Part shown: piece after piece, positions 1 to 7,087 of the stretch
Layout: each line of letters opens with the position of its first letter
Position numbering within the stretch: the stretch's first letter is position 1
Origin: RGIG5579 sp045544655
GTDB lineage: Bacteria; Bacillota; Clostridia; Oscillospirales; SIG627
Length of the DNA stretch: 10,628 nucleotides
Assembly: GCA_045544655.1 (NCBI GenBank)
Contig: JAZPZL010000128.1
Coordinates: 1 to 10,628 of the forward strand
Direction: 5' to 3'
Notes under the pieces: generated by a model
Seen by the model: the letters and a program-made list of their open reading frames with translations, nothing else
The model's database searches: none
What the model was told of the DNA's origin: nothing
Program-made: the position numbers and the translations under genes

Positions 1-1029
1 ATCGCTGTCTCCCGTGCAAAGGACGAATTCCCCTTTTTTCAAAGAGCCTACAACCTCCCCGTCGATGGAGGGAGTTTTTCGCAAATTCACTTCAATTTTC
101 GCGGTAACCTTCCGATTGGCAGGAGTAAAGGTTTGATTGAATTCGCGGGCAGGCGCATTTTGCGTCTCCTCCTGTTCCTCTGCTTGTTGGCGAGGCTCAG
201 CATACTCGGCAGTAAAATAGGCGTAATTGAGATCTACGTTCCCCGAAATGCCCCGGATTCTGCCCGTATTGGAATACTGCCACATGGCGTAATCCGTCAC
301 TCCGTCCGGGTGAAGCGTTTCGGTCGGGAGGTTATAATCGGCACCCCACACCTTGAATTCATCGAAAATACGCTCTTTTTCCCAAAGAGTCTCGCTGTTG
401 ATCTCCTCAATGGGAACGTATATCATAGCATCATACCCCGCGTCCCGAACCTTTCGCAGGAAGGCAAGGGCGATCTCCGTACGCTCAGCAGCAGAAGCGG
501 CGGCATCGTTCTCCATCATTTCGTAATCGATCACGATGGGGAGAGAAATCGCGTATTTTGCCGCCCGTTCCAAAACCCATTCGGCTTCCGCTTCTGCTCC
601 CGCAGGATCCTTTGCCAAGGAATAGAAGTATACGCCCGTCAAAATTCCGTTTTCATTGGCACCTTTCAGATTATAATCTGCGGAAGGATCTTCACCAAAA
701 TCCCCCGAGGACCCGTGAAAGCCGATGCGGATCATTGCAAATTCAACGCCGTCGGCAGCGATTTTTTTCCAATCCGGCTTTCCCTGCCACTTGGAAACGT
801 CGATCCCCTTCATCAGTGGCTCCTTGGGCATTGATTTCTTCTCTTCCTTCGTTTCTGCAGGAGGAGCGGGCAAGGTTTTAGTCTCTTCTGCAAGAGTATC
901 CGTTTCCACCTTCGTCTGAGAAGGAATCTTCTCCTCTTGCTTGTCGCACGATGTAAAGAAAACACCTGTGAAGATCAAGAAAACCGCAAGAAAAAATGCA
1001 CTGTACTTTTTTTTCAAAATATATTTCAT
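1..1029 (-). CDS. GH25 lysozyme-like lipoprotein with C-terminal SH3-like domain (3' end outside window)
   Basis: 343 residues are visible and the frame is still open at position 1, so the C-terminus is missing. The protein is probably a cell-surface peptidoglycan muramidase. Residues 1-28 form a lipoprotein signal: KKK near the start, a hydrophobic stretch, then FTSC with the acylated cysteine at C28. Residues 29-72 are a Glu/Lys/Pro-rich linker. The GH25 domain spans about 73-275: GIDVSKWQG (D77), IVIDYEMM with the family D-x-E catalytic pair (D168, E170), MWQYS near 249-253, and VDLN (D266). After a second Gln/Glu-rich linker, residues from about 305 (KVTAKIEVNLRKTPSIDGEV) resemble the start of a bacterial SH3 domain, which usually binds cell wall. 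The ATG at 1029 is preceded by GAGGG (1039-1043) with 9-nt spacing and by a strong promoter. Assignment comes from motifs only; GH25 is confident, exact specificity is not. Confidence 0.9.
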   Translation of the reverse strand, partial: MKYILKKKYSAFFLAVFLIFTGVFFTSCDKQEEKIPSQTKVETDTLAEETKTLPAPPAETKEEKKSMPKEPLMKGIDVSKWQGKPDWKKIAADGVEFAMIRIGFHGSSGDFGEDPSADYNLKGANENGILTGVYFYSLAKDPAGAEAEAEWVLERAAKYAISLPIVIDYEMMENDAAASAAERTEIALAFLRKVRDAGYDAMIYVPIEEINSETLWEKERIFDEFKVWGADYNLPTETLHPDGVTDYAMWQYSNTGRIRGISGNVDLNYAYFTAEYAEPRQQAEEQEETQNAPAREFNQTFTPANRKVTAKIEVNLRKTPSIDGEVVGSLKKGEFVLCTGDSD

Positions 1030-1051
1030 CGTTTCAATCCCTCTTTTTTTC

Positions 1052-1080
1052 ATTTTAGCAAGATTCAGTGGCTCTGTCAA
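1052..1080 (-). promoter_or_regulatory. Sigma-A promoter for the GH25 gene
   Basis: On the minus strand there is a perfect -35 TTGACA (1075-1080), a 17-nt spacer and a -10 TAAAAT (1052-1057, 5 of 6 to consensus). Transcription would start near 1045, giving a very short leader that just contains the GAGGG ribosome binding site. The -35 box is one arm of the inverted repeat at 1075-1093. Confidence 0.8.
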
Positions 1081-1093
1081 GAAAACCTTGACA
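1075..1093. promoter_or_regulatory. Perfect inverted repeat TGTCAAG-N5-CTTGACA joining two -35 boxes; possible operator
   Basis: TGTCAAG (1075-1081), a 5-nt spacer and CTTGACA (1087-1093) are exact reverse complements. Each arm contains the -35 hexamer of one of two divergent promoters, so a dimeric protein bound here would block both. Six bases of each arm are explained simply by the -35 consensus. The extra symmetric G/C pair and the close 5-nt spacing are what suggest an operator. No binding protein can be named from the sequence; the adjacent HTH-like ACT protein is a candidate. Confidence 0.4.
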
Positions 1094-1116
1094 ATCCGAT
1101 GAAAAACGGCTAAAGT
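1088..1116 (+). promoter_or_regulatory. Sigma-A promoter for the ACT-domain gene
   Basis: A perfect -35 TTGACA (1088-1093) is followed by a 17-nt spacer and a -10 TAAAGT (1111-1116, 4 of 6 to consensus). Transcription would start near 1123, leaving a leader of about 22 nt that contains the AAGGAG ribosome binding site at 1131-1136. Confidence 0.75.
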
Positions 1117-1144
1117 AATAGCATACGAAAAAGGAGCTGAGTGT

Positions 1145-1585
1145 ATGAAGCAAAAGTATTTGATCTGTGACGTTTCCATCCTTCCCGAGTGCTATGCAAA
1201 GGTCGTGGAGGCGCGTAGCCTCGTGGAAACGGGTAAGGCAAAGGACGTCAGTGAAGCCGTTCGTCTTACCGGAATCTCCCGCAGTACCTATTACAAATAT
1301 AAGGATTACCTTTTTGCACCCGGAAATGATTCCAACCACGGCAAGAAAGCGATCCTGTCCTTTCATCTTGCCCACAAAACCGGCGCTCTCTCCGAGGTTC
1401 TGGCATTGGTCAGTGGGATGAATGCCAACATTCTCACCATCAATCAAAACCTTCCCGTAGGAGGGAAAGCGTACATCACCCTTTCCGTTGAATTTTCCCA
1501 AATGACCAGCGATCCCACCAATCTGGTCACCGCCATTGCAAAATGCTCCGGTGTTTCTTCGGTAAAGCTGGTCGCCATTGAATAA
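1145..1585 (+). CDS. ACT domain-containing protein, UPF0735/PheB-like
   Basis: A 146-aa protein that matches, from memory of the family, the UPF0735 ACT proteins (called PheB in Bacillus; length about 147 aa). Residues 31-56 look like a helix-turn-helix: EAVRLTGISRSTYYKYKDYL. Residues 69-145 form one ACT domain, with the ligand-loop signature HKTGALSEVL (78-87) and the alternating strands typical of the fold. ACT domains bind amino acids, so a small amino-acid-sensing regulator is plausible, but no ligand can be read from the sequence. The ATG at 1145 has AAGGAG (1131-1136) at 8-nt spacing and its own promoter; the gene appears monocistronic because a strong terminator follows 10 nt after the stop. 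It is divergent from the GH25 gene and convergent with the amidohydrolase operon. Regulation of either neighbour is inference. Confidence 0.88.
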   Translation: MKQKYLICDVSILPECYAKVVEARSLVETGKAKDVSEAVRLTGISRSTYYKYKDYLFAPGNDSNHGKKAILSFHLAHKTGALSEVLALVSGMNANILTINQNLPVGGKAYITLSVEFSQMTSDPTNLVTAIAKCSGVSSVKLVAIE

Positions 1586-1595
1586 AAGAATATAG

Positions 1596-1637
1596 AAAAG
1601 TCCTTTGCACAAGAAACCGTGCAAAGGACTTTTTTTT
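1596..1637. terminator. Rho-independent terminator, probably bidirectional
   Basis: A 15-bp perfect stem (AAAAGTCCTTTGCAC, 1596-1610, pairing with 1619-1633) encloses an 8-nt loop and ends in eight T residues (1630-1637) on the plus strand. It lies 10 nt after the ACT gene stop (1585) and 8 nt beyond the stop of amidohydrolase copy 6 (1646). Read on the minus strand, the same stem is followed by only four Ts, so it can also end the convergent operon, probably less efficiently. Confidence 0.9.
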
Positions 1638-1645
1638 GGCAAAAA

Positions 1646-2995
1646 TTATTCTTCGATTCTCAAAGTGACGGTTCCGTCCTCGTTGTAAATTACTCCTTCT
1701 CCGTCAAAGGAAAGAGAATCCACTGCGGCAAAATATTCCTCCTTGGAGGCGTAAGGTACGTACTTGTTCGCAAGAACGTATTGTGCTCTCTCGCCGCCGT
1801 TTTCAAGAAGCTTGGCAAGCATACCAAACTGGATCTTAGCGGATACGACGCAAGCGGTGTAAGGATCTACGATCACCCACTCGGGACCGTGGCTGGCTCC
1901 CTGGGCGCCGCAAACGTAGGGGTGAACACAAGGGATCACGCAGGCAATATCGCCCATATCGGAGCTTGCAGTACCCCAGGTATCGGTAACACGGATTTTC
2001 TCTTCCTCGAAGAAATCCAGACTGACCTCCTTAAAGATCGCTTTCAAATTGGGATCGTTGTAGCGGGGAGCAAAGCCGTGCACGTCGGTAAAGCGCACAC
2101 CACAGCCCATGGCGGCGGCGGCACCTGCAAAGGCGCGGTTGACCTTCATACTCTCCGTTTTCATTGCAGGAACGGTAGCGGCTCTCAGATAACTCTCGGT
2201 AATAACCTCGTCGGGAATGGCGTTCACCACGTTACCACCCTTGGTAATAATGGGATGGAAGCGAACGGTATCCTTCTCCTGGAAGGTCTCACGCAGAGCA
2301 TTTGCCGCAGAAAGCGCGGTAGTTGCCGCATAAAGGGCATTGATTCCCTTGTGAGGAGAGCCACCTGCATGAGCGGATCTGCCCGTAAAGGTAGCGTATT
2401 TGATCAGGGCGCCGTTGCTTCCCTTGGGACAAGCAGGTCCGTCTCCGGCGGTGGTATGAATCATCATTGCTATGTCCACTCCGTCCAGATAACCTCTGTG
2501 CAAGAATTCGGGCTTACCGCACATATATTTGATGATGCCGTCCTTCTTCAAGCCAAGACGGAAATCAATTTCAACACCCTCTTCCGCGGGAACTGCGATC
2601 AGACGGATCTTACCGCAAAGTCCCTCCAGAACACCCGGCTCCTTGAGCGCGGCGGCAAGACCGAGGAGGGCTGCGGACTGGCAGTGATGTCCGCAAGCGT
2701 GAACTGCACCGGTCTCGGGGTCACACTCGGGGTGAGAAGGAATGATAAGAGAGTCCATTTCACCGAATACGGCAATGGTAGGACCGGGCTTGCCCGTATC
2801 CACGTCGGTATAAAAGCCCGGGATATTCCCTGCTTCCACCAGCTTATAGCCCAAAGCCTCGTACTTTTCCTTCAGATATGCGTGGGTCTTCCACTCACGG
2901 TAACCAGGCTCCGGATTTTTCCAGATATGGCGCTCGGCCTCCAAAATCATATCCTTATGCTTTTCAACAGCCTGATACAGTTTCTCGCAATTCAT
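1646..2995 (-). CDS. M20 family metallo-amidohydrolase, copy 6 (subfamily A, last gene of operon)
   Basis: 449 aa with no signal peptide, so probably cytoplasmic. The M20 layout is complete: a catalytic part (about 1-195), an inserted lid/dimerisation domain (about 196-310) and a returning catalytic part. Expected metal ligands and catalytic residues are C101 and H103 (HACGHHCQ), E138-E139 (PAEEG), H180 (MMIH) and H369 (GASHG); lid-domain H209 lies in SAHAGG. SSDMGDI (344-350) resembles AbgB-type enzymes, which hydrolyse amide bonds of N-acyl amino acids such as p-aminobenzoyl-glutamate. Subfamily A markers are WKNPEPGYREW and DSLIIPSHPECDP. It differs from copy 5 mainly in the 181-190 loop (TTAGDGPACP) and the C-terminal third. 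Start: ATG 12 nt after copy 5, with AAAGGAG in the gap. It ends 8 nt from the shared terminator. Substrate unknown. Confidence 0.92.
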   Translation of the reverse strand: MNCEKLYQAVEKHKDMILEAERHIWKNPEPGYREWKTHAYLKEKYEALGYKLVEAGNIPGFYTDVDTGKPGPTIAVFGEMDSLIIPSHPECDPETGAVHACGHHCQSAALLGLAAALKEPGVLEGLCGKIRLIAVPAEEGVEIDFRLGLKKDGIIKYMCGKPEFLHRGYLDGVDIAMMIHTTAGDGPACPKGSNGALIKYATFTGRSAHAGGSPHKGINALYAATTALSAANALRETFQEKDTVRFHPIITKGGNVVNAIPDEVITESYLRAATVPAMKTESMKVNRAFAGAAAAMGCGVRFTDVHGFAPRYNDPNLKAIFKEVSLDFFEEEKIRVTDTWGTASSDMGDIACVIPCVHPYVCGAQGASHGPEWVIVDPYTACVVSAKIQFGMLAKLLENGGERAQYVLANKYVPYASKEEYFAAVDSLSFDGEGVIYNEDGTVTLRIEE

Positions 2996-3007
2996 TTTGA
3001 TTCTCCT

Positions 3008-4348
3008 TTAAAATTTCAAAGTTACGGTTCCGTCTTCGTTATAAGCAACGCCCTCACCGTCAAAGGCAATGGCGTCCACTGCAGCAAAATACTCCTCCTT
3101 GGAAGCGAAGGGAACCTTTTTGTTCGCAAGGACTTTTTTCGCTTCTGCGGCGTCGTTTTCAAGGAATGCCGCCAAGGCACCGATCTGCACCTTTGCAGAT
3201 ACGACGCAAGCAGTGTAGGGATCTTCGATGTAATAATTGTCACCGTGAGCAGTACCCGTAGCACCGCCAACGTTGGGATGAACGGCAGGCATTACGCAGG
3301 AAATATCACCCATATCGGAGCTTGCGGTCCCCCAATTATCGGTAAAGCGAATATCCTCTTCCGCAAAGAAATCAGCACCGATCCTCTTAAACACCTCTCT
3401 CATGGTATAGTCGTTGTAACGGGGGGCAAAGCCGTGAACGTCGATAAAGTAGACCCCTCCGCCCATCGCGGCGGCACAGCCGGCGTAGGCACGGTTGATC
3501 TTCTTGCTTTCGGTTTTCATTGCTTCCACGGTAGCGGCTCTCAGGTAGCTTTCAATACGAACCTCGTCGGGAATGGCATTCACCACGTTGCCGCCTTTGG
3601 TCATAATAGGATGGTAACGAACCGTATCCTTTTCCTGGAAGGTCTCGCGAATGGCATTGGAGGCGGAAAGCGCGTTGGTTGCGGCGTAAAGGGCGTTGAT
3701 TCCCTTGTGAGGAGAGCCGCCTGCGTGGGCAGATCTTCCCGTAAAGGTTGCAAACTTCACGATGGCACCGTTGCTTCCTCTCAGACAGGTAAGACCCTTC
3801 TGGGTTGTATGGATCATCATTGCCATATCCACGCCGTCCAGATAGCCTCTGTGCAAGAATTCAGGCTTACCGCAAATGTATTTTATAATACCTTGTTCCT
3901 TCAAGCCGAGACGGAACCCGATCTCAATTCCCTCTTCCGCGGGAACGGCGATGAGGCGGATCTTACCGCAAAGACCGTCCAGAACCCCCGGCTCCTTCAA
4001 ACCTGCCGCAAGTCCGAGCAGGGCGGCAGACTGGCAGTTGTGTCCGCAGGCGTGAACCGCGCCGGTCTCAGGATCACACTCGGGGTGAGAAGGAATGATG
4101 AGAGAGTCCATTTCACCGAATACGGCAATGGTAGGACCGGGTCTGCCCGTATCTACGTCCGCGAAAAATCCGGGAATATTCCCTGCTTCCACCAGCTTAT
4201 AGCCTAGTGCCTCGTACTTTTCCTTCAAATAAGCGTGCGTCTTCCACTCGCGGTAGCCGGGTTCGGGATTCTTCCAGATGTAACGCTCGGCCTCCAAAAT
4301 CATATCCTTATGCTTTTCAACAGCCTGATACAGTTTTTCGTAACCCAT
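3008..4348 (-). CDS. M20 family metallo-amidohydrolase, copy 5 (subfamily A)
   Basis: 446 aa, intact. Ligand and catalytic positions are C101 and H103 (HACGHNCQ), E138-E139, H180 (MMIH) and H368 (GTAHG), with lid H208. It is the closest relative of copy 6: the first 60 residues differ at only a few positions, and a 53-nt stretch is identical in DNA, pointing to a recent duplication or gene conversion. The two differ in the loop after H180 (TTQKGLTCLRG, three residues shorter) and in the region around 310-340, both near where substrate is expected. MGGG replaces the MGCx found in the other copies (about 296-299). The ATG at 4348 follows AAAGGAG, which lies just after the copy 4 stop; the gap is 15 nt. 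The product is probably cytoplasmic and dimeric, as in the M20D family. Substrate unknown. Confidence 0.92.
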   Translation of the reverse strand: MGYEKLYQAVEKHKDMILEAERYIWKNPEPGYREWKTHAYLKEKYEALGYKLVEAGNIPGFFADVDTGRPGPTIAVFGEMDSLIIPSHPECDPETGAVHACGHNCQSAALLGLAAGLKEPGVLDGLCGKIRLIAVPAEEGIEIGFRLGLKEQGIIKYICGKPEFLHRGYLDGVDMAMMIHTTQKGLTCLRGSNGAIVKFATFTGRSAHAGGSPHKGINALYAATNALSASNAIRETFQEKDTVRYHPIMTKGGNVVNAIPDEVRIESYLRAATVEAMKTESKKINRAYAGCAAAMGGGVYFIDVHGFAPRYNDYTMREVFKRIGADFFAEEDIRFTDNWGTASSDMGDISCVMPAVHPNVGGATGTAHGDNYYIEDPYTACVVSAKVQIGALAAFLENDAAEAKKVLANKKVPFASKEEYFAAVDAIAFDGEGVAYNEDGTVTLKF

Positions 4349-4363
4349 TTTTTTACTCCTTTA

Positions 4364-5713
4364 TCAAAAACTCAAAGTAACGGTTCCATCTTCGTTGTAA
4401 ATGACACCGTCCTGTTCAAATCCCAAGGCATCCTTTACCTTGAAAAATTCTTCCTTGGAGGCATAAGGCAGTTTCTTTTCCGCAATGACCTTCTTTCCGT
4501 AAGCGGCATTCTCGCAAAGAAGAAGCTTGGTCACACCTGCAAGGATCTTTGCACACAAAACGCAGGCGGAATAAGGATCGCAAACCTGAAAATCCACGCC
4601 GTGTCCCGTTCCCGTTACACCCGTGATAAAGGGATGGATGGAGGGGATCACAGAGCTGACGTCGCCCATATCACTGCAAGCAGGTCCCCAGTTGTCATTA
4701 TCAAAATCCAGTTCTTCCTCGGGGAAGATCTCCTTTGCCACGGTCTTGAATGCCTGTCGGAGATTCTCATCGTTATTTCTGGGAGCGGAGCCCGCCACGT
4801 CTTCGAAGCGAACCTGACAGCCCATTGCGGCGGCACAGCCTGCATAAGCGCGGTTGATCTTATGGCTGATGGTATTGATAATATCGTAATCGGCACTGCG
4901 GATCATATTTTCGATGATGACCTCATCGGGAATGGCATTCACCACGTTACCACCCTTAGACATAATGGGATGCATACGGACCTTATCCTTTTCCTGGAAG
5001 GTCTCTCGCAATGCGTTTGCCGCAGAAAGGGCGTTGGTTGCGGCGTAAAGAGCGTTGATTCCCTTGTGGGGAGATCCGCCTGCGTGGGCAGACTTTCCGA
5101 TAAAGATCGCCTTTTTGCGAACGTTACCGTTGGAGCCGCGGGGACAGCTCATTTTGGTTTTACCACCGTCCTTTTGATGCACCATCAAGGCAATATCTAC
5201 GTCATCCAAAAGTCCTCTGTAAAGCACTTCGGGCTTACCTGCAAAATAGCGGACGGTTCCGTTCTTCTTCAGTTCTTCACGGTAGGATGCGGAAACCCCC
5301 TCCTCCGCGGGAATGGCAAAAAGGCGAATGGAGCCGCTCATTTCATTCAAAACGTCAGGAGCCGTCAAAGCTGCGGCAACACCCAAAAGTGCGGCGCACT
5401 GGCAGTTATGACCGCAAGCATGGGCTGCATTCGTTTCGGGGTCGGCAAAGGGATGACCGGGACAAGGGAGAGCATCCAGCTCACCGAATACCACTACCTT
5501 GGGACCGGGTCTTCCCGTATCCACGTCCGCAAAAAATCCGGGAATATTTCCAAGCTCGGTAACGGTATAGCCTAATTCTTCAAAACGAGCCTTAAGATAC
5601 CCGTGGGTCTTCCACTCGCGGAAGCCAAGCTCGGGCATTCTCTTAATATCTGCCTCTGCGGCAAGGATCAAATCCTTGTGTGCCTCTACGGCATCAAATA
5701 ATTTCTGATACAT
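4364..5713 (-). CDS. M20 family metallo-amidohydrolase, copy 4 (subfamily B)
   Basis: 449 aa, intact. Ligand and catalytic residues are C100 and H102 (HACGHNCQ), E137-E138 (PAEEG), H179 (LMVH) and H371 (GTGHG); lid H210. It has the subfamily B markers MPELGFREWKTH, LDALPCPGHPFADP, PEVLYRGLLDDVD and RMHPI, where subfamily A has NPEPGYREW, MDSLIIPSHPECDP, RGYL and R[FY]HPI. Closest to copy 3 at the N-terminus (MYQKLFDAVEA). The loop after H179 (QKDGGKTKMSCPRG) is longer and more charged than in copies 5 and 6. The C-terminus ends in the shared YNEDGTVTL motif. Start ATG 20 nt after copy 3, with AAAGGAG at 7-nt spacing; this is the widest gap in the operon but shows no promoter. Substrate unknown. 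Confidence 0.92.
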   Translation of the reverse strand: MYQKLFDAVEAHKDLILAAEADIKRMPELGFREWKTHGYLKARFEELGYTVTELGNIPGFFADVDTGRPGPKVVVFGELDALPCPGHPFADPETNAAHACGHNCQCAALLGVAAALTAPDVLNEMSGSIRLFAIPAEEGVSASYREELKKNGTVRYFAGKPEVLYRGLLDDVDIALMVHQKDGGKTKMSCPRGSNGNVRKKAIFIGKSAHAGGSPHKGINALYAATNALSAANALRETFQEKDKVRMHPIMSKGGNVVNAIPDEVIIENMIRSADYDIINTISHKINRAYAGCAAAMGCQVRFEDVAGSAPRNNDENLRQAFKTVAKEIFPEEELDFDNDNWGPACSDMGDVSSVIPSIHPFITGVTGTGHGVDFQVCDPYSACVLCAKILAGVTKLLLCENAAYGKKVIAEKKLPYASKEEFFKVKDALGFEQDGVIYNEDGTVTLSF

Positions 5714-5733
5714 GGAACGATCTCCTTTGAAAA

Positions 5734-7077
5734 TTATACTTGTAACGTAACGGTTCCGTCTTCGTTGTAAAAAACACCGTCACCAACGAAATCCAGCGCA
5801 TCCTTCGCCTTGAAGAACTCCTCCTTGGAGGCGTAGCGAACCTTTTTCTCCCCAATGACCTTTTGCGCCAAGGCGGCATTCTCCATCAAGAGATTCTTCA
5901 AAACACCGCAAATGATCTTTGGTCCGATCACGCAAGCGGTATAGGCATCCTCTACCAAAAAGCCCGTGCTGTGACCAATTCCGACGGCACCGCCGATATA
6001 AGGATGCACGGAAGGAATCACGTTGGAAATGTCTCCCATATCACTGCTGGACTTACCCCAGACCTTATCAAATTCCATTTCCTCTTCCTTGAAAAAGTTC
6101 AGGGCGACGTCGTGGAACACGTCCATCAAATTTTTATCGTTGATTCGGGGAGCGGAGCCTGCCACGTCATCAAAATACACGCGACAGCCCATAGCGGCGG
6201 CAGAGCCTGCAAATGCAAGGTTGATCTTTCTGCTGATCTGTCCCACCACCTCGTAATCTCCGCCTCGCACCATATTTTCCACGATGACCTCCTCGGGAAT
6301 GGCATTGACCACGTTTCCGCCCTTGGGAATGATGGGATGCATACGGACCGTATCCTTTTCCTGAAAGGTTTCGCGAATGGCATTCGCCGCGGAAATGGCA
6401 GTCGTGGCGGCGTAAAGAGCATTGATCCCCTTGTGAGGTGATCCGCCTGCATGGGCAGATCTTCCGATAAAGGTTGCTTTCTTGCGCACGTTGCCGTTGG
6501 TTCCCTTGGGACAGCTCATCTTAAAGGGCTTAGCGCGCAGATGCACCATCATCGCAATGTCCACGTCATCCAGAAGTCCTCTGTAAAGCACCTCCGGCTT
6601 TCCTGCAAAATAGCGAACCTTGCCGCTCTTTCTCAATTCCTCGCGGTAGGATGCGGAAACACCCTCCTCGGCGGGAACGGTGAACAAACGGACGGAGCCA
6701 CTCATTTCATCCAGCGCGCCCGGTGCCTTCAAGGCGGCGGCAACACCGATCAGACCTGCGCACTGGCAGTGATGACCGCAGGCGTGGGCGGCAGTGGTTT
6801 CGGGATCGGCAAAGGGGTGACCGGGACAAGGAAGCCCGTCAAGCTCTGCAAATATTACGATCTTGGGACCGGGTCTGCCCGTATCCACGTCCGTATAAAA
6901 GCCGGGAATATCTCCAAGCTCGGTCAATTCATATCCCAATTCCTCAAAGCGCGCCTTCATATAAGCATGGGTCTTCCATTCACGGAAGCCAAGCTCGGGC
7001 ATAGAATTCAGATCTCTCTCTGCTTTCAGGATCACGTCCTTGTAAGCCTCTACGGCATCAAACAATTTCTGATACAT
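5734..7077 (-). CDS. M20 family metallo-amidohydrolase, copy 3 (subfamily B)
   Basis: 447 aa, intact. Ligand and catalytic residues are C100 and H102 (HACGHHCQ), E137-E138, H179 (MMVH) and H369 (GIGHS); lid H209. Two normally fixed positions differ from all sister copies: FAELDGLP (others FGE[LM]D), and IPEEV in the lid domain (others IPDEV). Both changes are conservative and do not suggest loss of activity. The loop after H179 reads LRAKPFKMSCPKG, more basic and hydrophobic than in the other copies. SSSDMGDISNVIP matches the AbgB-like signature. The copy 2 stop TGA runs directly into the GGAG ribosome binding site of this gene (gap 10 nt), so translation of the two is probably coupled. Substrate unknown. 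Confidence 0.92.
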   Translation of the reverse strand: MYQKLFDAVEAYKDVILKAERDLNSMPELGFREWKTHAYMKARFEELGYELTELGDIPGFYTDVDTGRPGPKIVIFAELDGLPCPGHPFADPETTAAHACGHHCQCAGLIGVAAALKAPGALDEMSGSVRLFTVPAEEGVSASYREELRKSGKVRYFAGKPEVLYRGLLDDVDIAMMVHLRAKPFKMSCPKGTNGNVRKKATFIGRSAHAGGSPHKGINALYAATTAISAANAIRETFQEKDTVRMHPIIPKGGNVVNAIPEEVIVENMVRGGDYEVVGQISRKINLAFAGSAAAMGCRVYFDDVAGSAPRINDKNLMDVFHDVALNFFKEEEMEFDKVWGKSSSDMGDISNVIPSVHPYIGGAVGIGHSTGFLVEDAYTACVIGPKIICGVLKNLLMENAALAQKVIGEKKVRYASKEEFFKAKDALDFVGDGVFYNEDGTVTLQV

Positions 7078-7087
7078 TTTTCGCTCC

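Noticed and set aside
133..834. 233-codon plus-strand frame at the left end
   Set aside because: It is antisense to the GH25 gene, whose catalytic motifs, lipobox, promoter and SD are all evident on the minus strand.
1055..1642. 195-codon minus-strand frame opposite the ACT gene
   Set aside because: It begins within the terminator hairpin and lacks recognisable features; the plus-strand ACT protein explains the region.
1619..4207. 862-codon open frame on the plus strand opposite amidohydrolase copies 5 and 6
   Set aside because: It starts inside the terminator, is antisense to two clear M20 genes, and its internal repetition simply mirrors the paralogues. Similar stop-poor antisense frames lie opposite all the other copies, as expected from shared codon use.
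5714..5733. Internal promoter or terminator in the widest operon gap (20 nt)
   Set aside because: The gap holds only the SD of copy 4, with no -35/-10 pair or hairpin.
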